Origin: Muraenolepis orangiensis | Lineage: Eukaryota; Chordata; Actinopteri; Gadiformes; Muraenolepididae | Direction: 5' to 3' | Assembly (NCBI GenBank): GCA_027704905.1 | Contig: CM051006.1 | Coordinates: forward strand, 1,697,719 to 1,761,718 | Length of the DNA stretch: 64,000 nt | Shown here: piece after piece, positions 45,772 through 61,141 of the stretch | How positions within the stretch are numbered: position 1 is the stretch's first letter | Layout of the letters: each line of letters begins with the position of its first letter | Program-made: the position numbers and the translations under genes | Notes under the pieces: generated by a model | What the model was told of the DNA's origin: nothing | What the model saw: only the letters and a program-made list of their open reading frames with translations | Databases searched by the model: none

Positions 45772-46575
45772 GAAGACCTGTATCTGTGTTGTGTGGTTCC
45801 TAGGTGTGGAGATGAAGACCTGTATCTGTGTTGTGTGGTTCCTAGGTATGGAGATGAAGACCTGTATCTGTGTTGTGTGGTTCCTAGGTATGGAGATGAA
45901 GACCTGTATCTGTGTTGTGTGGTTCCTAGGTGTGGAGATGAAGACCTGTATCTGTGTTGTGTGGTTCCTAGGTGTGGAGATGAAGACCTGTATCTGTGTT
46001 GTGTGGTTCCTAGGTGTGGAGATGAAGACCTGTATCTGTGTTGTGTGGTTCCTAGGTATGGAGATGAAGACCTGTATCTGTGTTGTGTGGTTCCTAGGTG
46101 TGGAGATGAAGACCTGTATCTGTGTTGTGTGGTTCCTAGGTGTGGAGATGAAGACCTGTATCTGTGTTGTGTGGTTCCTAGGTGTGGAGATGAAGACCTG
46201 TATCTGTGTTGTGTGGTTCCTAGGTGTGGAGATGAAGACCTGTATCTGTGTTGTGTGGTTCCTAGGTGTGGAGATGAAGACCTGTATCTGTGTTGTGTGG
46301 TTCCTAGGTGTGGAGATGAAGACCTGTATCTGTGTTGTGTGGTTCCTAGGTGTGGAGATGAAGACCTGTATCTGTGTTGTGTGGTTCCTAGGTATGGAGA
46401 TGAAGACCTGTATCTGTGTTGTGTGGTTCCTAGGTGTGGAGATGAAGACCTGTATCTGTGTTGTGTGGTTCCTAGGTATGGAGATGAAGACCTGTATCTG
46501 TGTTGTGTGGTTCCTAGGTGTGGAGATGAAGACCTGTATCTGTGTTGTGTGGTTCCTAGGTGTGGAGATGAAGAT
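45772..46575. repeat. 42-bp minisatellite, 19 units (copy 2)
   Basis: The same unit and variants as at 3235-3775. The order of GGTATGG and GGTGTGG variants differs, so the arrays have been rearranged since duplication. Confidence 0.97.
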
Positions 46576-46613
46576 ACTGTGGATCTGGTACAGGATTCAT
46601 TCAGTTGACCAGC

Positions 46614-46990
46614 AGCGTGGTGCTGAGGGGAAGGCACCTGAGGGGGTTGAGGGGAAGGCACCTGAGGGGGTTGAGGGGAAGGCACCTGAGGGGGTTGAGG
46701 GGAAGGCACCTGAGGGGGCTGAGGGGAAGGCACCTGAGGGGGTTGAGGGGAAGGCACCTGAGGGGGTTGAGGGGAAGGCACCTGAGGGGGCTGAGGGGAA
46801 GGCACCTGAGGGGGTTGAGGGGAAGGCACCTGAGGGGGTTGAGGGGAAGGCACCTGAGGGGGTTGAGGGGAAGGCACCTGAGGGGGTTGAGGGGAAGGCA
46901 CCTGAGGGGGCTGAGGGGAAGGCACCTGAGGGGGTTGAGGGGAAGGCACCTGAGGGGGTTGAGGGGAAGGCACCTGAGGGGGTTGAGGAG
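46614..46990. repeat. 24-bp minisatellite, 15 units (copy 2)
   Basis: The same unit as 3815-4068 but with three GCT-variant units instead of one. A 408-codon minus frame covering this and the 42-bp array is an artefact of periods divisible by three. Confidence 0.97.
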
Positions 46991-47140
46991 CCTTTGCTCA
47001 GATGTCTGGAGCTTGTCTTGTCTTGGTGTTGACTGTGAAGAACATCTTCTGTGGAGTTCCAGCTGACTATGTCCAGATCTCTTCATGCTTATCTCCAATG
47101 TCATTGTTGATGTGTTTGGATTAGGGTTTGATGACTACGT

Positions 47141-47169
47141 GTGTGTGTGTGTGTGTGTGTGTTGGTGTG

Positions 47170-47213
<44 letters not shown>

Positions 47214-47216
47214 TGT
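47141..47216. repeat. (TG)n microsatellite (copy 2)
   Basis: TG array with GTTGGTG and GTGGTG interruptions, longer than its paralogue at 4225. Confidence 0.93.
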
Positions 47217-48130
47217 ATCTTTATTCGACACCTTTTAGCCCGTAGTGCGTTCCATATAAAAACATCACAAATGAAACAATACAGCAAATTCTAAAATCTA
47301 AAGACAAATAAATGACTAGAGAATAATATCCCAAAGCACACATACAAAGAGAGTTATTCAAACATAACTTACTAACACCTCCTCCTGAATTTCAAGGTTT
47401 TCGTCTCAAACCATTGAAACCCGTTTTAAACAATGGATTAACGAGGCCACCGTTAAAGCAAGTGTTGAATTAGGCGTCCCGCAGGGCGAAGAGTAAAAGA
47501 TCAAAGCAGCCAATCAATGATCTACCTCTCCGTGTCCTCCCACCTCCGGCAGGTTGATGAGGTTAGAGGCAGCGCTACAGTTCTCGCTCGTTAAGGACCG
47601 CTCGTTACGGAGCTGATTAATCTCAGCTGTGAGCGGCGCTGACTCGGCAGGGAGGTTTGGACCGGGATGAAGCGACACACAGAGACCGGTTCTACCTGGA
47701 TGGCCCTGAAGGTGGGACTCTGGTCATCCAGGGACAATACAACGTGTGTTTGTACATTTATACTTTCCACTACTGTAATATACTGTAGGGCAACTGCAAT
47801 TTGTGTATATACAATATCTATTGGCAATTTAACCTGTTTATTTAGTTAGGTTTATTTTTCTAATAATTTCTAAGCCTGACACGCCGTGGTGTTGATATTA
47901 GGGGACAGATGGGATGAGGCGACCGCTGGCTGCGTGGTCTGCTTCCCGTCTGCTCTGAGCTCCTTCTGGTCGGGTTTCACATCCGCACATTAAAAGGAAA
48001 CATGCTTTTTTGTTTCCGTTCGTCTTGCTAAAGGATGCCTACAGGTGAGGCTGCGCACAGCGGATGAACCAAACAAACAGTTTTCCATTCCCTGAATTGC
48101 CCAGAAGTGACAAATAAAATCAGTAAAAGT
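47217..48130. other. Diverged shoulder of duplication copy 2, no gene seen
   Basis: It aligns to 4269-5190 with several percent substitutions and small indels, including loss of a segment present at about 5108-5130. No coding region. Confidence 0.7.
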
Positions 48131-48229
48131 CATAACCCTGGAGAGACAGATGGAGGGAGAAGATGGAGAGAGAAACAGAGTGAGAGGGAGAGAGAGAGGA
48201 CAGTAGTGATGGGGACAGAGTGAGAGAGA

Positions 48230-49000
<771 letters not shown>

Positions 49001-49304
49001 TCAGGTGACTGATTCTGTGACCAGGTGTTATTGTGGCACTTCGTGTTTCACAGGATCAGGAGATGAAAAGCAGAAATAGACCAGGAAGAGGAACTCTTTC
49101 GCCCTTTTAATCTCCAGCATGTGGAGAGTGAGAGAGAGAAAAAGAGAGAGCTAGAGTCAAAGAGAGAAAGAGAGTAAGCTAAAGACAGAGAGAGAGAGGG
49201 CGAGAGATTGACAAAGAGAGACACTGAGGAAGAGAGAGGCATACCGAGAGATAGACAAAGAGAACGAGAGAAACAGAGGACAGATAGGGGAATAGATAGA
49301 GAGG

Positions 49305-49310
<6 letters not shown>
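49001..49310. other. GA-flanked block absent from copy 1
   Basis: About 300 bp of purine-rich but non-repetitive sequence starting GTCAGGTGACTGATTCTGTG. It lies between two GA arrays and is missing at the matching point near 5437, most simply by deletion or assembly collapse between GA tracts in copy 1. Confidence 0.8.

Positions 49311-49311
<1 letters not shown>

Positions 49312-49378
<67 letters not shown>
49312..49378. repeat. (GA)n microsatellite (copy 2)
   Basis: A pure GA array leading into the ACGAGAGAAAGAGAGAGACG sequence shared with copy 1 at about 5438. Confidence 0.95.
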
Positions 49379-49379
<1 letters not shown>

Positions 49380-49858
49380 GAGAGAAAGAGAGAGACGAGA
49401 GAGATAGAGAGACATAGAAAGGTAGAGAGAGAGATAGCGATAGAGAGTGTATGAAGGGATGTGTAGTTGACCTTTGCTGGGCTCTGTGTTGTGGAAGATG
49501 GATGCTATGAACATAGTGGGGTCAAAGGTCACAAAGGGAAGCAGAAATTAGGTAGTCTAAAGTGGGAATCATCATCACAGAGAACAACCTTCTGGAAACC
49601 AGACCGATGTATGTTGTATAAAACGGGTCAGACTCATGTTAAGCGGCTGAAAAGTTTTGTTTTTATTTAAAAAAAATGTAATTCAGCACAGCTCTGAAGT
49701 CCAAGGCCATCATAACCACCCTCTTCATCAGCTGTGCTGTACTTCATTTCTGTCTTTATGTTAGATCCATTCAATTAGTTTGAAGGAAAAAACGTTGATC
49801 TCAGACGGTGACACGGACCAAACCTGTCACCATGACGCTACAGCCAGTTCCATGTTCA
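49379..49858. other. Spacer, no gene seen (copy 2)
   Basis: It matches 5439-5918 with a handful of substitutions and has no supported gene. Confidence 0.55.
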
Positions 49859-51761
<1,903 letters not shown>

Positions 51762-51943
51762 TCTCCCTCTCTATCACTCTCTCTTTCTCTCTCTTTCTAT
51801 TTCCCTAGTCTCTCTTTCTTGCTTCTGCTTTCTTATTCTTCCTCTCTCTCTCCCTATCTCGCTCTCTCTCTCTCAGACTCTCTCTCTCTCGCTCTCTCTC
51901 TCTCAGACTCTCTCTCTCTGACTCTCTCTCTCTCTTTTTCTCA
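51762..51943. repeat. Imperfect CT-rich tract (copy 2)
   Basis: Identical by eye to 7841-8022. Confidence 0.85.
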
Positions 51944-52122
51944 ATGTATTATCTATCTCTATTATATTATCTATCTACTCTCTGTATCTGCCTCTCACGC
52001 ATTTTACACAAACACACATAAACTAATTCATGAACATTAATGCACGGGAAGAACAACAGAGAGGAGAGGAAACTAGATAAGAGAGTAAAGAATGAGAGAA
52101 ATTAAAGGGAAAACAGCACACA

Positions 52123-52286
<164 letters not shown>

Positions 52287-52341
52287 CAATCATTACTATA
52301 CATGGACACATATCTTTTAGACTCCTTTTAAGTCAAAATAA

Positions 52342-52880
52342 CTAGGACACTAGGACACACACCTGTCCTCTATTGCACTAGGACACACACCTGTCCTATA
52401 TTTCACTAGGACACACACCTGTCCTCTATTTCACTAGAATACACACCTGTCCTCTATTTCACTAGGACACACACCTGTCCTCTATTTCACTAGGACACAC
52501 ACCTGTCCTCTATTTCACTAGACCACCGTCCTATTTCACTAGAATACACACCTGTCCTCTATTTCACTAGAAGACACACCTGTCATCTAGTTCACTAGAA
52601 GACACACCTGTCCTCTATTTCACTAGGAAACACACCTGTCCTATATTTCACTAGAATACACACCTGTCATCTTGTTCACTAGAAGACACACCTGTCCTCT
52701 ATTTCACTGGGAGACACACCTGTCATCTATTTCACTAGATGACACACCTGTCATCTATTTCACTAGATGACACACCTCTCCTCTATTTCAATAATACACA
52801 CACCTGTCCTCTATTTCACTAGAAGACAAACCTGTCCTCTATTTCACTAAGACACACACCTGTCCTCTATCTCACTAAAG
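52342..52880. repeat. 28-bp minisatellite (copy 2)
   Basis: Paralogue of 8437-8958 with one extra, damaged unit (ACTAGACCACCGTCCTATTT, about 52517). Confidence 0.95.
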
Positions 52881-52982
52881 GAAACACCTCTCCACAGGCG
52901 ATGATACCTAACTGAGGTCCAAACCCGACTGTGTACTGGGTGTCTTCACACCAGAACATTCCGTCTCTCCAGAACCTACCTA

Positions 52983-52984
<2 letters not shown>

Positions 52985-53027
<43 letters not shown>
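52985..53027. repeat. (TG)n microsatellite (copy 2)
   Basis: Paralogue of 9061-9107. Confidence 0.95.
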
Positions 53028-53030
<3 letters not shown>

Positions 53031-53227
53031 GGTCTCTCTTACAAAATGTTGGCAAATACCAACACTCAGTCAAATCACAATGTTTATTCTCTCACTGGCT
53101 TGACATCCGCCTCAGCTGCTGACGGTCCTTATCACAATGGATGTGTCACTCGCCCCTACTCAAAAGAACCCAGGAAGGATGGGCTTTTAGCTTTCCCTGG
53201 AATCCTTCTTCTAGGTTCCTTCTCAAG

Positions 53228-53560
53228 GTTCTCCTTTAATCCTCTAGAGAGCTGAGGGTTAAGAAAAGTTTCTCCTTTAAGTCCTTTAGACAGCTGAGGG
53301 TTAAGGGGAGTTTCTCCTTTAAGTCCTCTAGAGGGCTGAGGGTTAAGGGGAGTTTCTCCTTTAAGTCTTCTCGAGGGCTGAGGGTTAAGGGGAGGTTCTC
53401 CTTTAAGTTATTTAGACTCAGGTCTGAGGGTTAAGGGGAGGTTCTCCTTTAAGTTATTTAGACTCAGGTCTGAGGGTTAAGGAGATGTTATCCTTTAAGT
53501 CCTCTAGAGAGGAGAGGGTTAAGGAGAGTTTCACCTTTAAGTCCTCTAGAGGGCTATTTT
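53228..53560. repeat. 42- to 46-bp minisatellite (copy 2)
   Basis: Identical by eye to 9308-9640, including the two longer units. Confidence 0.93.
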
Positions 53561-54027
53561 GGTGGATTATTTATATGAATAAAAATTATGTTAATTGAGG
53601 GTAGGATAGTAGTTATGGTATTTGACTCCCTACTGAAAGGTTGTGTGTTTAAACCCCAATGTTCAAGTCCAACCTGTAGGTAAGCCTACCAGTTAATTAA
53701 TGATGACATCCACAAAACACACAAGTCACTTTGAAGTGCTATATGACTAGTCGTGAATAGTAATAGGCCTATATCACACTTCCTGCTTCCGGAGCCGTGA
53801 GCAGTGTACTCTTTCTTCCGGTAGTTACCCCAGATACATGACAAACTGTGGCCGCCTCCCCTCCTCTCTGTTGTTGTAATGTACCGGCTGCTCAACGTCT
53901 AAACACAGACAGCCCTACCTCCGTTTACACCATTACCCAAAGACAAACTCCTCCGCAAGTCTTGTGTGAGGCTGATGAGGAGGATGTAGGTCCCTGGTTT
54001 CATGTTCTCAGGGGTAGCACGTATGTA

Positions 54028-54292
54028 ATAATAACAACAATGCCGGCTTTTATATAGCGCTTTCATCCAAAGTGCTTTACAAGTCATGTTAAGTCCTCAC
54101 ATTACCCATTCCTACACCGACGGCGGAGTCAGCCATCAAGGAGACAGCCAGCATGTCAGGAGCAGATAGGGTTAGGGGGTCTTGCTCAAGGACACCTCGA
54201 CAGTTTTTTTTGCTAGGAGGAGCCGGGGATTGAGCCAGCGTCCTTTCGGTTGTGAGGCGACCGCTCTACCTCCTGAGCTAGACTGCCGCCCC
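54028..54292 (-). mobile_element. tRNA-derived SINE (copy 2)
   Basis: Identical by eye to the SINE at 10108-10372. It is a product of the segmental duplication, not an independent insertion. Confidence 0.85.
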
Positions 54293-55337
54293 TGCTTGCA
54301 CTTTGACAAGGAGAGCTTATACGTCTCGAAAAGTGGGCGGAATAGGATAATAATGTCGGGTATGTGTGTGATTAAAAGCGCTGGGCTGATACAGACCAAA
54401 ACCCGGTATTTTTAGGCTGCATCGTGATATACGATATATATCTGTATTTTATACAAATTCCGTTTTAACTCAATGCCACAAGTATGTCACAAGCACTTTT
54501 ATTTTAAGACAACTCATATTCACAAGAATAACAGGCATTCCCTTTTAGAAAATATACAGCTGCACACTACATATTAACACGTAAATGAAAAGGTACATTG
54601 AAATAATCAAAATCCATCAAATAAATAGCCTATATTAAATACATAGGCATACCTCTGCTCCTACACAAAATTGCCTTCGTTATATGGCGATATATCCAGA
54701 TAGAGCCACAAGACACAATGTCGGGGAATTGTATGATTTGGATTTAGACTTCTTCACTGTAGTGTTCATTCACTAGTTGAACCACATCGTCTAGACCGAC
54801 TTTTGGAAGGTTATTCAACGATGTTGTCCAGCGATAACTGTCCTCCATGGTGAATGCCAAGGTGAATGCATTCACCGGAACTTGGGATACACTGCTTCAG
54901 AGATTTTTAACGGGTACTTCCGGCGTTCTAATCTAACGTGATATAGGCCTATTGCAGTTGGATTGTTAGGCCCCGCCCACTTGGGCTTGGTTATGCCAGC
55001 ACAACTAATAAAATTAGTGTTTTTATTGGTCCCCACCGGACCATGTGAGGTTATATATATATGGCAGCCATGCAGGACTCAGACGTTACTTAGAGAGATG
55101 AGAAGCAGAGCCAGGGTTTACTAGATTACTAGTGGGGACGTTTGTTACCCTGATGCCTGCCTGGGGTTTAGAACCAGTCCTCCTTTATACCCAGCCCCCA
55201 TGCCCTCTTCCCCATGGGAAAATATTAATTTAACCTCCGAGTTGAATTACATTACAATTGTAATGTCGAAAAATAGCCTATTTCTTAAGCATGTATTGGT
55301 ACTCTAGCCATCCAGAGAAGGTATATCGAATTGATTC

Positions 55338-55340
<3 letters not shown>
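54293..55340. other. Unique-looking sequence, no gene seen (copy 2)
   Basis: It matches 10373-11421 without visible substitutions. Confidence 0.55.

Positions 55341-55424
<84 letters not shown>
55341..55424. repeat. (GA)n microsatellite (copy 2)
   Basis: Paralogue of 11422-11509, a few bases shorter. Confidence 0.96.
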
Positions 55425-55428
<4 letters not shown>

Positions 55429-55671
55429 TGAAGGACATTGTGCTGGTAAGGGAGGAGAGTTCTGGAACCAGTGACGTCACAGGACCTCCAGCAGCTGGAA
55501 ACAATGTACTTAAGAACAAAACAAGCACACACACTAAGACCAGGTTATCACCAACGAGAGGTTCTGCCCAGGGCTAACACAGCCATGTAAAAGTCAAAAG
55601 CCATTGTAAAAAGGCAGGGGAGCTTAACCATACAGTATGTGACAACACAAGCTCACAAGCTACTTAGAAGT

Positions 55672-55865
55672 GCTGTGCTAATCAGAGGATTCAGCACCGT
55701 GGGAGTCCCTCTCTTCATGCAGTGCTAATCAGAGGATTCAGCACCGTGGGAGTCCCTCTCTTCATGCAGTGCTAATCAGAGGATTCAGCACCGTGGGAGT
55801 CCCTCTCTTCATGCAGTGCTAATCAGAGGACTCAGCACCGTGGGAGTCCCTCTCTTCATGCAGTG
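55672..55865. repeat. 47-bp minisatellite, 4 units (copy 2)
   Basis: Same four units, with the same variant in the last, as at 11758-11950. Confidence 0.96.
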
Positions 55866-56679
55866 TTTCAGGGATTCTGTTTGAAAGTGAAGCAGTGGGA
55901 ACACAGCAGGTATAATCTACCTCTTGATCGGGTGGTGTCCTCATGGTAAAGAATTATAGATTACAGGGTGTTATGCAGCATTCCCCAAATATAGTCCACA
56001 GCACATTTTTATGATTGACACTCAGAAGTCAAAGTAATTATTCATGCTTTATATTCCAGAAGCATGCATGCCGTGTATTGTAAGTGAAAATGTAGGCTGT
56101 AATAGGTTTTCATCATTAGTCATTTCACCATTTGGAAGCACAAACGCCCACTTAGCTGTGGGGCTGACAGTAGCCTAGCTGTTGATCCGCTAAAACAACT
56201 CCGCTCTGCTACCAGACGCAGGAAGACTCGGCCTGAACGCTCTGCCTCCTGACACTCCTGTTACTTCACCATTCATCCAACATCCAGTAATATTTAGTGA
56301 GATTCTAATTACTCTAATCACTGTAATCTGATGCTAATCACTCAATGCAATCGATGGGAACATCTTCCAACTTTTTAAGAATACTTTGAAACTAATAAAG
56401 AACGTGAAATTATTTGAAAACGGATCTGTTGATGAAAAAATATATATTTATATATTTTTATATTTCATGTTATTCTTTTTTGGTTTTATACCACGTGAGG
56501 TACTGGAGTCAGACAAACAGGTACCAGATTAAATGCAGCTAGAGACCGATGGACACGATCATTGGCTTTGTTTCTTAAGCTGGGAGAAAATGAAAAGGTA
56601 GTAAATGAACAGTGATCAATTCCCCCTCATTTTACCAGCATTCAGTTTTGATACATTTTTCAGAAGCAAAAGTCTGGCA
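55866..56679. other. AT-rich spacer, no gene seen (copy 2)
   Basis: It matches 11951-12765, with one A-run difference near 56594. Confidence 0.5.
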
Positions 56680-57065
56680 CTAGGGCTGTTGTTCCAACTG
56701 TTGTTCTCTGGTCATGTAGCACCAGTTCTCTAGGGCTGTTGTTCCAACTGTTGTTCTCTGGTCATGAAGCACCAGTTCTCTAGGGCTGTTGTTCCAACTG
56801 TTGTTCTCTGGTCATGTAGCACCAGTTCTCTAGGGCTGTTGTTCCAGCTGTTGTTCTCTGGTCATGTCGCACCAGTTCTCTAGGGCTGTTGTTCCAGCTG
56901 TTGTTCTCTTGTCATGTCGCACCAGTTCTCTAGGGCTGTTGTTCCAGCTGTTGTTCTCTTGTCATGTAGCACCAGTTCTCTAGGGCTGTTGTTCCAGCTG
57001 TTGTTCTCTTGTCATGTAGCACCAGTTCTCTAGGGCTGTTGTTATTCTTTAGTCGTGTAGCACCA
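56680..57065. repeat. 50-bp minisatellite (copy 2)
   Basis: Same number of units as 12766-13150. Unit 4 carries TCTGGTC and unit 5 ATGTCGC, a variant order slightly shifted from copy 1. Confidence 0.95.
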
Positions 57066-57348
57066 GTCTCTATTTCATTTTGTGCCTTTCTACTGCATAG
57101 ACAGCTCCATTTTATTAAAAACCCTACTTTCCAGGGGATAAATACTTTGTAACACCTATGTTACATCAGCCACAGCTACACAGCGAGCCTTTTTATATAG
57201 TTTACACTGCAAAATATCCCACTTATTGCAGTCAGCAAAAACAGCAAAAAAGTGTCTAATATACACTATTAGCATATACATAGCTACACTTCTTATGGTA
57301 AGTTGTTAAACCCCTTCAGTTTATTTGGTAAATCTGCATTCATCCATC

Positions 57349-57426
57349 CGCGTAGAAAGGAGCCAGTTGAGGTGGTTCGGGCATCTAGTGAGGATGCTTC
57401 CTGGTCGCCTCCCAAGGGAGGTTTAA
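57349..57426 (+). pseudogene. LINE ORF2 C-terminal fragment (copy 2)
   Basis: Same LRWFGHLVRM fragment and TAA stop as at 13436-13513. It lies directly before the PRGRPR-encoding minisatellite and arose with the segmental duplication. Confidence 0.65.
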
Positions 57427-57442
57427 CAGGCAAATCCAACTG

Positions 57443-57948
57443 GGAAGAGACCACGGGGCAGACCAAGGTACAGGTGGGAGGAGGAGACCACAGGGCAGAC
57501 CAAGGTACAGGTGGGGGGAGACCACGGGGCAGACCAAGGTACAGGTGGGGGGAGACCACGGGGCAGACCAAGGTACAGGTGGGGGGAGACCACGGGGCAG
57601 ACCAAGGTACAGGTGGGAGGAGGAGACCACGGGGCAGACCGAGGTCCAGGTGGGAGGAGGAGACCACGGGGCAGACCAAGGTACAGGTGGGGGGAGACCA
57701 CGGGGCAGACCAAGGTACAGGTGGGGGGAGGAGACCACGGGGCAGACCGAGGTCCAGGTGGGGGGAGACCACGGGGCAGACCGAGGTCCAGGTGGGGGGA
57801 GACCACGGGGCAGACCAAGGTACAGGTGGGGGGAGGAGACCACAGGGCAGACCGAGGTCCAGGTGGGGGGAGACCACGGGGCAGACCGAGGTCCAGGTGG
57901 GGGGAGACCACGGGGCAGACCGAGGTCCAGGTGGGGGGAGACCACAGG
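57443..57948. repeat. 34/37-bp minisatellite derived from LINE codons (copy 2)
   Basis: Unit order and lengths match 13530-14035 exactly by eye, unlike the 42-bp and 24-bp arrays outside the near-identical core. Confidence 0.93.
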
Positions 57949-57982
57949 GCTATTTTGCATGCCTGAATCACACTTGCACACG

Positions 57983-58079
57983 CATGCACGCACGCACACA
58001 CACATAAATACACAAACACACACACACACACACACACATGCACACACACTCACACAAACACACACACACACACACACTC
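57983..58079. repeat. (CA)n microsatellite (copy 2)
   Basis: Paralogue of 14070-14168, shorter by a few bases. Confidence 0.93.
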
Positions 58080-58834
58080 GTATTTCAGGGTCCATACCAA
58101 CGCTGTGCCTTCATGTATTGCGTGGGACAACTGGTCCTGCGTAACTGACCATTGCATCAGATTAAAATCCACACCAGCTGATTCTCAACAGGCTTTGTGT
58201 CATTCCAATGTGGGTAGTAAATGAACAAGGTTTACCTTTCCTCCGTGCTGCCTGCACCCTCATCTCCCCCTACTTTTGTTTGCCGGATGACACATGTAGC
58301 AAATCTGACCCCAACTCCGTCTTGGGGTGAGATGATAAGGTAAGATGTAAGGTAGCTCTCATCTAATTCTAACCACGCCCTGGTGTGTTTCTTATCACAT
58401 GTCAGGAGATGAGGAGGAACTGTAGGTTCAGATCTTCTCTCAGTATGACATGAGGGTATTGTTGGAAACATCCAGTTCATGTTTTATAACTGCATACAAC
58501 GTGCACATTCCAGTATTTGTTACGTTCTTACACAGCCAACTCTATAATGAGTTCAGTCCAGACTGAGATAGCCCTGTCCAGTTTACACCCCGACCCAAGA
58601 AATTACAAAATGCTCCCATAACTATAGAGATGTTTCAATGTTCACAGTAGAAGCATATCTACAGGTAAGAAAAGGTGTTCAGCGAAATACACTAAACAGG
58701 AAAAAAAACTGAACACAAGCCATGATGAATGTTAGCGCCTCGCTGGTCGGAACAGAACGATGTTTATCTGCTTCCGTTGGTTCCTCTTGTTGTTCCAGAT
58801 CCATCATAACAATAGAGCTCAGCACTCCAGGTGA
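58080..58834. other. Spacer, no gene seen (copy 2)
   Basis: It matches 14169-14923, including the old repeat fragment (58232-58341). Confidence 0.5.
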
Positions 58835-58903
58835 GGCCTCCACCTCCTCCACCTCCTCCACCTCCTCCACCTCCTCCACCTCCTCCACCTCCTCCACCAC
58901 CGC
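58835..58903. repeat. 9-bp CCTCCACCT repeat (copy 2)
   Basis: Same length as 14924-14992. Confidence 0.9.
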
Positions 58904-59861
58904 CCTGCAGCGGGCTGATAAAGCCGGGCCCTCGTTTGGTAACTGCTGATGTATGCGCCAACAGAACGAGTCGTGGACATAACGAATATATCCCACCTCA
59001 CCCTGGGAGCCTCCTGGCCATCGGAACCGCGATATGAATTTGTTTAATGAACAAGCAAATGGCTGCATATTAATGACCTGGTAGATAATAGAGGCCGTTA
59101 TGCACGGCATTGCACTGCATTTCTGTTTTCTAGTCCAGTTTTGATACATGGAGGGGGGGGGGCGGGCGTTCTCTATTGTGCTCTGAGCTAGCTCACGGTT
59201 AATTGGCTGAAAATGGCCCCCAGAAAGCTAAGCTGTGGTTTGTGAGGAGTCTGTTACGTGACACAGATAAGCATTTCATCATTTACACGTTCTGATTTGT
59301 CGCATTGCGCTTTCGTTTTTATTATTAACAACAGAAAAGAAAAATTGCAATAATGAGGGAAACAGAAGCTGTTGTGGCAAAAATCTCCCTGTTCAAAAAA
59401 CACATGACATGTGTATCAGTGGAGGAGCTCAGCTCTAAATCCCCCGGGGACGTCTACCAGCAGGGGGCGATAATGAGGTCTCCAGCTCACCTCTGACTCT
59501 TTGTAGTCCATGGATGTAAAACATTGACATTACCATAAAGTCTTGTCTGTTGAGGATATAAAAGAAACAGAAACTTCCTTTTTTGCAGGGAGAACACATG
59601 GCATAAAATAATGAATATGCCTGTTTGAGTGACTTTTAGCTAATTGAAAGCATTGATGACACAAGCTGTGAGTGGCATAACCATCAGACACTGCTGCCTG
59701 AACAAGGGACCATGAATACAGCGTTTTATGAATGAATTGGTTGCACACAATAAGGTTAAAAAAACATGAGGGACAAATCTGACATTGGGACAGGGGGGGG
59801 GCTTGGGTTGTGATTGTCTAATGTAGGGAATTATTTATTACCAGCCATCACACACGGTGCC
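58904..59861. other. Spacer, no gene seen (copy 2)
   Basis: It matches 14993-15950 without visible substitutions. Confidence 0.5.
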
Positions 59862-60501
59862 CAGCCTTCCCCAAATTACCTCCCTGCCTCCCCCAAACCG
59901 CCACCCCCCAAACCACCTCCCTGCCTCCCCAAACCACCTCCCTGCCTCCCCAAACCACCTCCCTGCCTCCCCCAAACCACCTCCCAGCCTCCCCCAAACC
60001 ACCTCCCAGCCTCCCCCAAACCACCTCGCTGCCTCCCCCAAACCACCTCCCTGCCTCCCCCAAGCCACCACCCTGCCTCCCCCAAACCACCTCCCTGCCT
60101 CCCCCAAACCACCTCCCAGCCTCCCCCCAAACCACCTCCCAGCCTCCCCCAAACCACCTCCCAGCCTCCCCCAAACCACCTCCCTGCCTCCCCCCAAACC
60201 ACCTCCCTGACTCCCCAAAACCACCTCTCTGCCTCCCCTAAACCACCTCCTAGCCTCCCCCAAACCACCTCCCTGCCTCCCCCAAACCACCTCCCAGCCT
60301 CCCCCAAACCACCTCCCAGCCTCCCCCAAACCACCTCCCTGCCTCCCCCAAACCACCTCCTAGCCTCCCCCAAACCACCTCCCAGCCTCCCCCAAACCAC
60401 CTCCCAGCCTCCCCCACCTCCCCTCCCAAACCACCTCCCAGCCTCCCCCAAACCACCTCCCAGCCTCCCCCAAACCACCTCCTAGCCTCCCCCAAACCAC
60501 A
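59862..60501. repeat. 22-bp minisatellite (copy 2)
   Basis: Paralogue of 15951-16557 with one extra CCCTGCCTCCCCAAACCACC unit near 59940 and a short insertion near 60413. Confidence 0.97.
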
Positions 60502-60633
60502 GCACAGGGGGGTAGCTAACAGTAGTAAACAAAGATCTCCCTTAAAGCTGGGACCAAAAGAAAAGCTTACGAAGCGTACCTTTCCTCCAGGTTGCCTGCA
60601 CCCAGACAGTACTTTGGTCCGCCGGATGATGCA

Positions 60634-61004
60634 AATCTTACTCCAAGAGATAAGGTGGTTATTGACACAATATCTTATATAGATAGATATAGATAAGGTT
60701 GTTTTAACACTATATCTCTAATATATAGAGATACGGTTGTTTTAACACTATATCCCTAATAGATAGAGATACGTTTGTTTTATCACTTCATCTCTTATAA
60801 ATAGAAAGAGATAATGCTGTTTTTCACACTATACCTCTAATATATCTATCTATTCGAGATATAGTGTTACAAACAACCTTATCTCTATCTATCTAATAGA
60901 GATATAGTGTTAAAACAACCTTATCTCTATCTATCTAATTGAGATATATTATGAAAAACTGTTGATCTCTATCTATCCACATAGATAGAGATCAGGCTGC
61001 AAAA
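60634..61004. repeat. Head-to-head inverted tandem repeat (copy 2)
   Basis: Identical by eye to 16690-17060, with the same two opposed arms of TGTTTTAACACTATATC units. Confidence 0.85.
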
Positions 61005-61091
61005 GTTTCACTATTTAATTGTCACGGTGCCAAAGCAGTTCCCTGTTGGACTCTGTACTATACAGATAGGACGGTCCAGGGCAGTGCTGCA

Positions 61092-61141
61092 GGGGCTAAG
61101 GTGGTCATTTCCTGGGCCAAAGGTACTGAGTTCGATTCCCC
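61092..61141 (+). mobile_element. tRNA-like SINE head, fragment (copy 2)
   Basis: Same box A-like and box B sequences as at 17148-17197. Confidence 0.45.

Noticed and set aside
45747..46973. 408-codon minus frame (PSPQPPQV and HLGTTQHRYRSSSP repeats) resembling a repeat protein
   Set aside because: It arises only because the 24-bp and 42-bp units are multiples of three. The same arrays are open in other frames and on the other strand.
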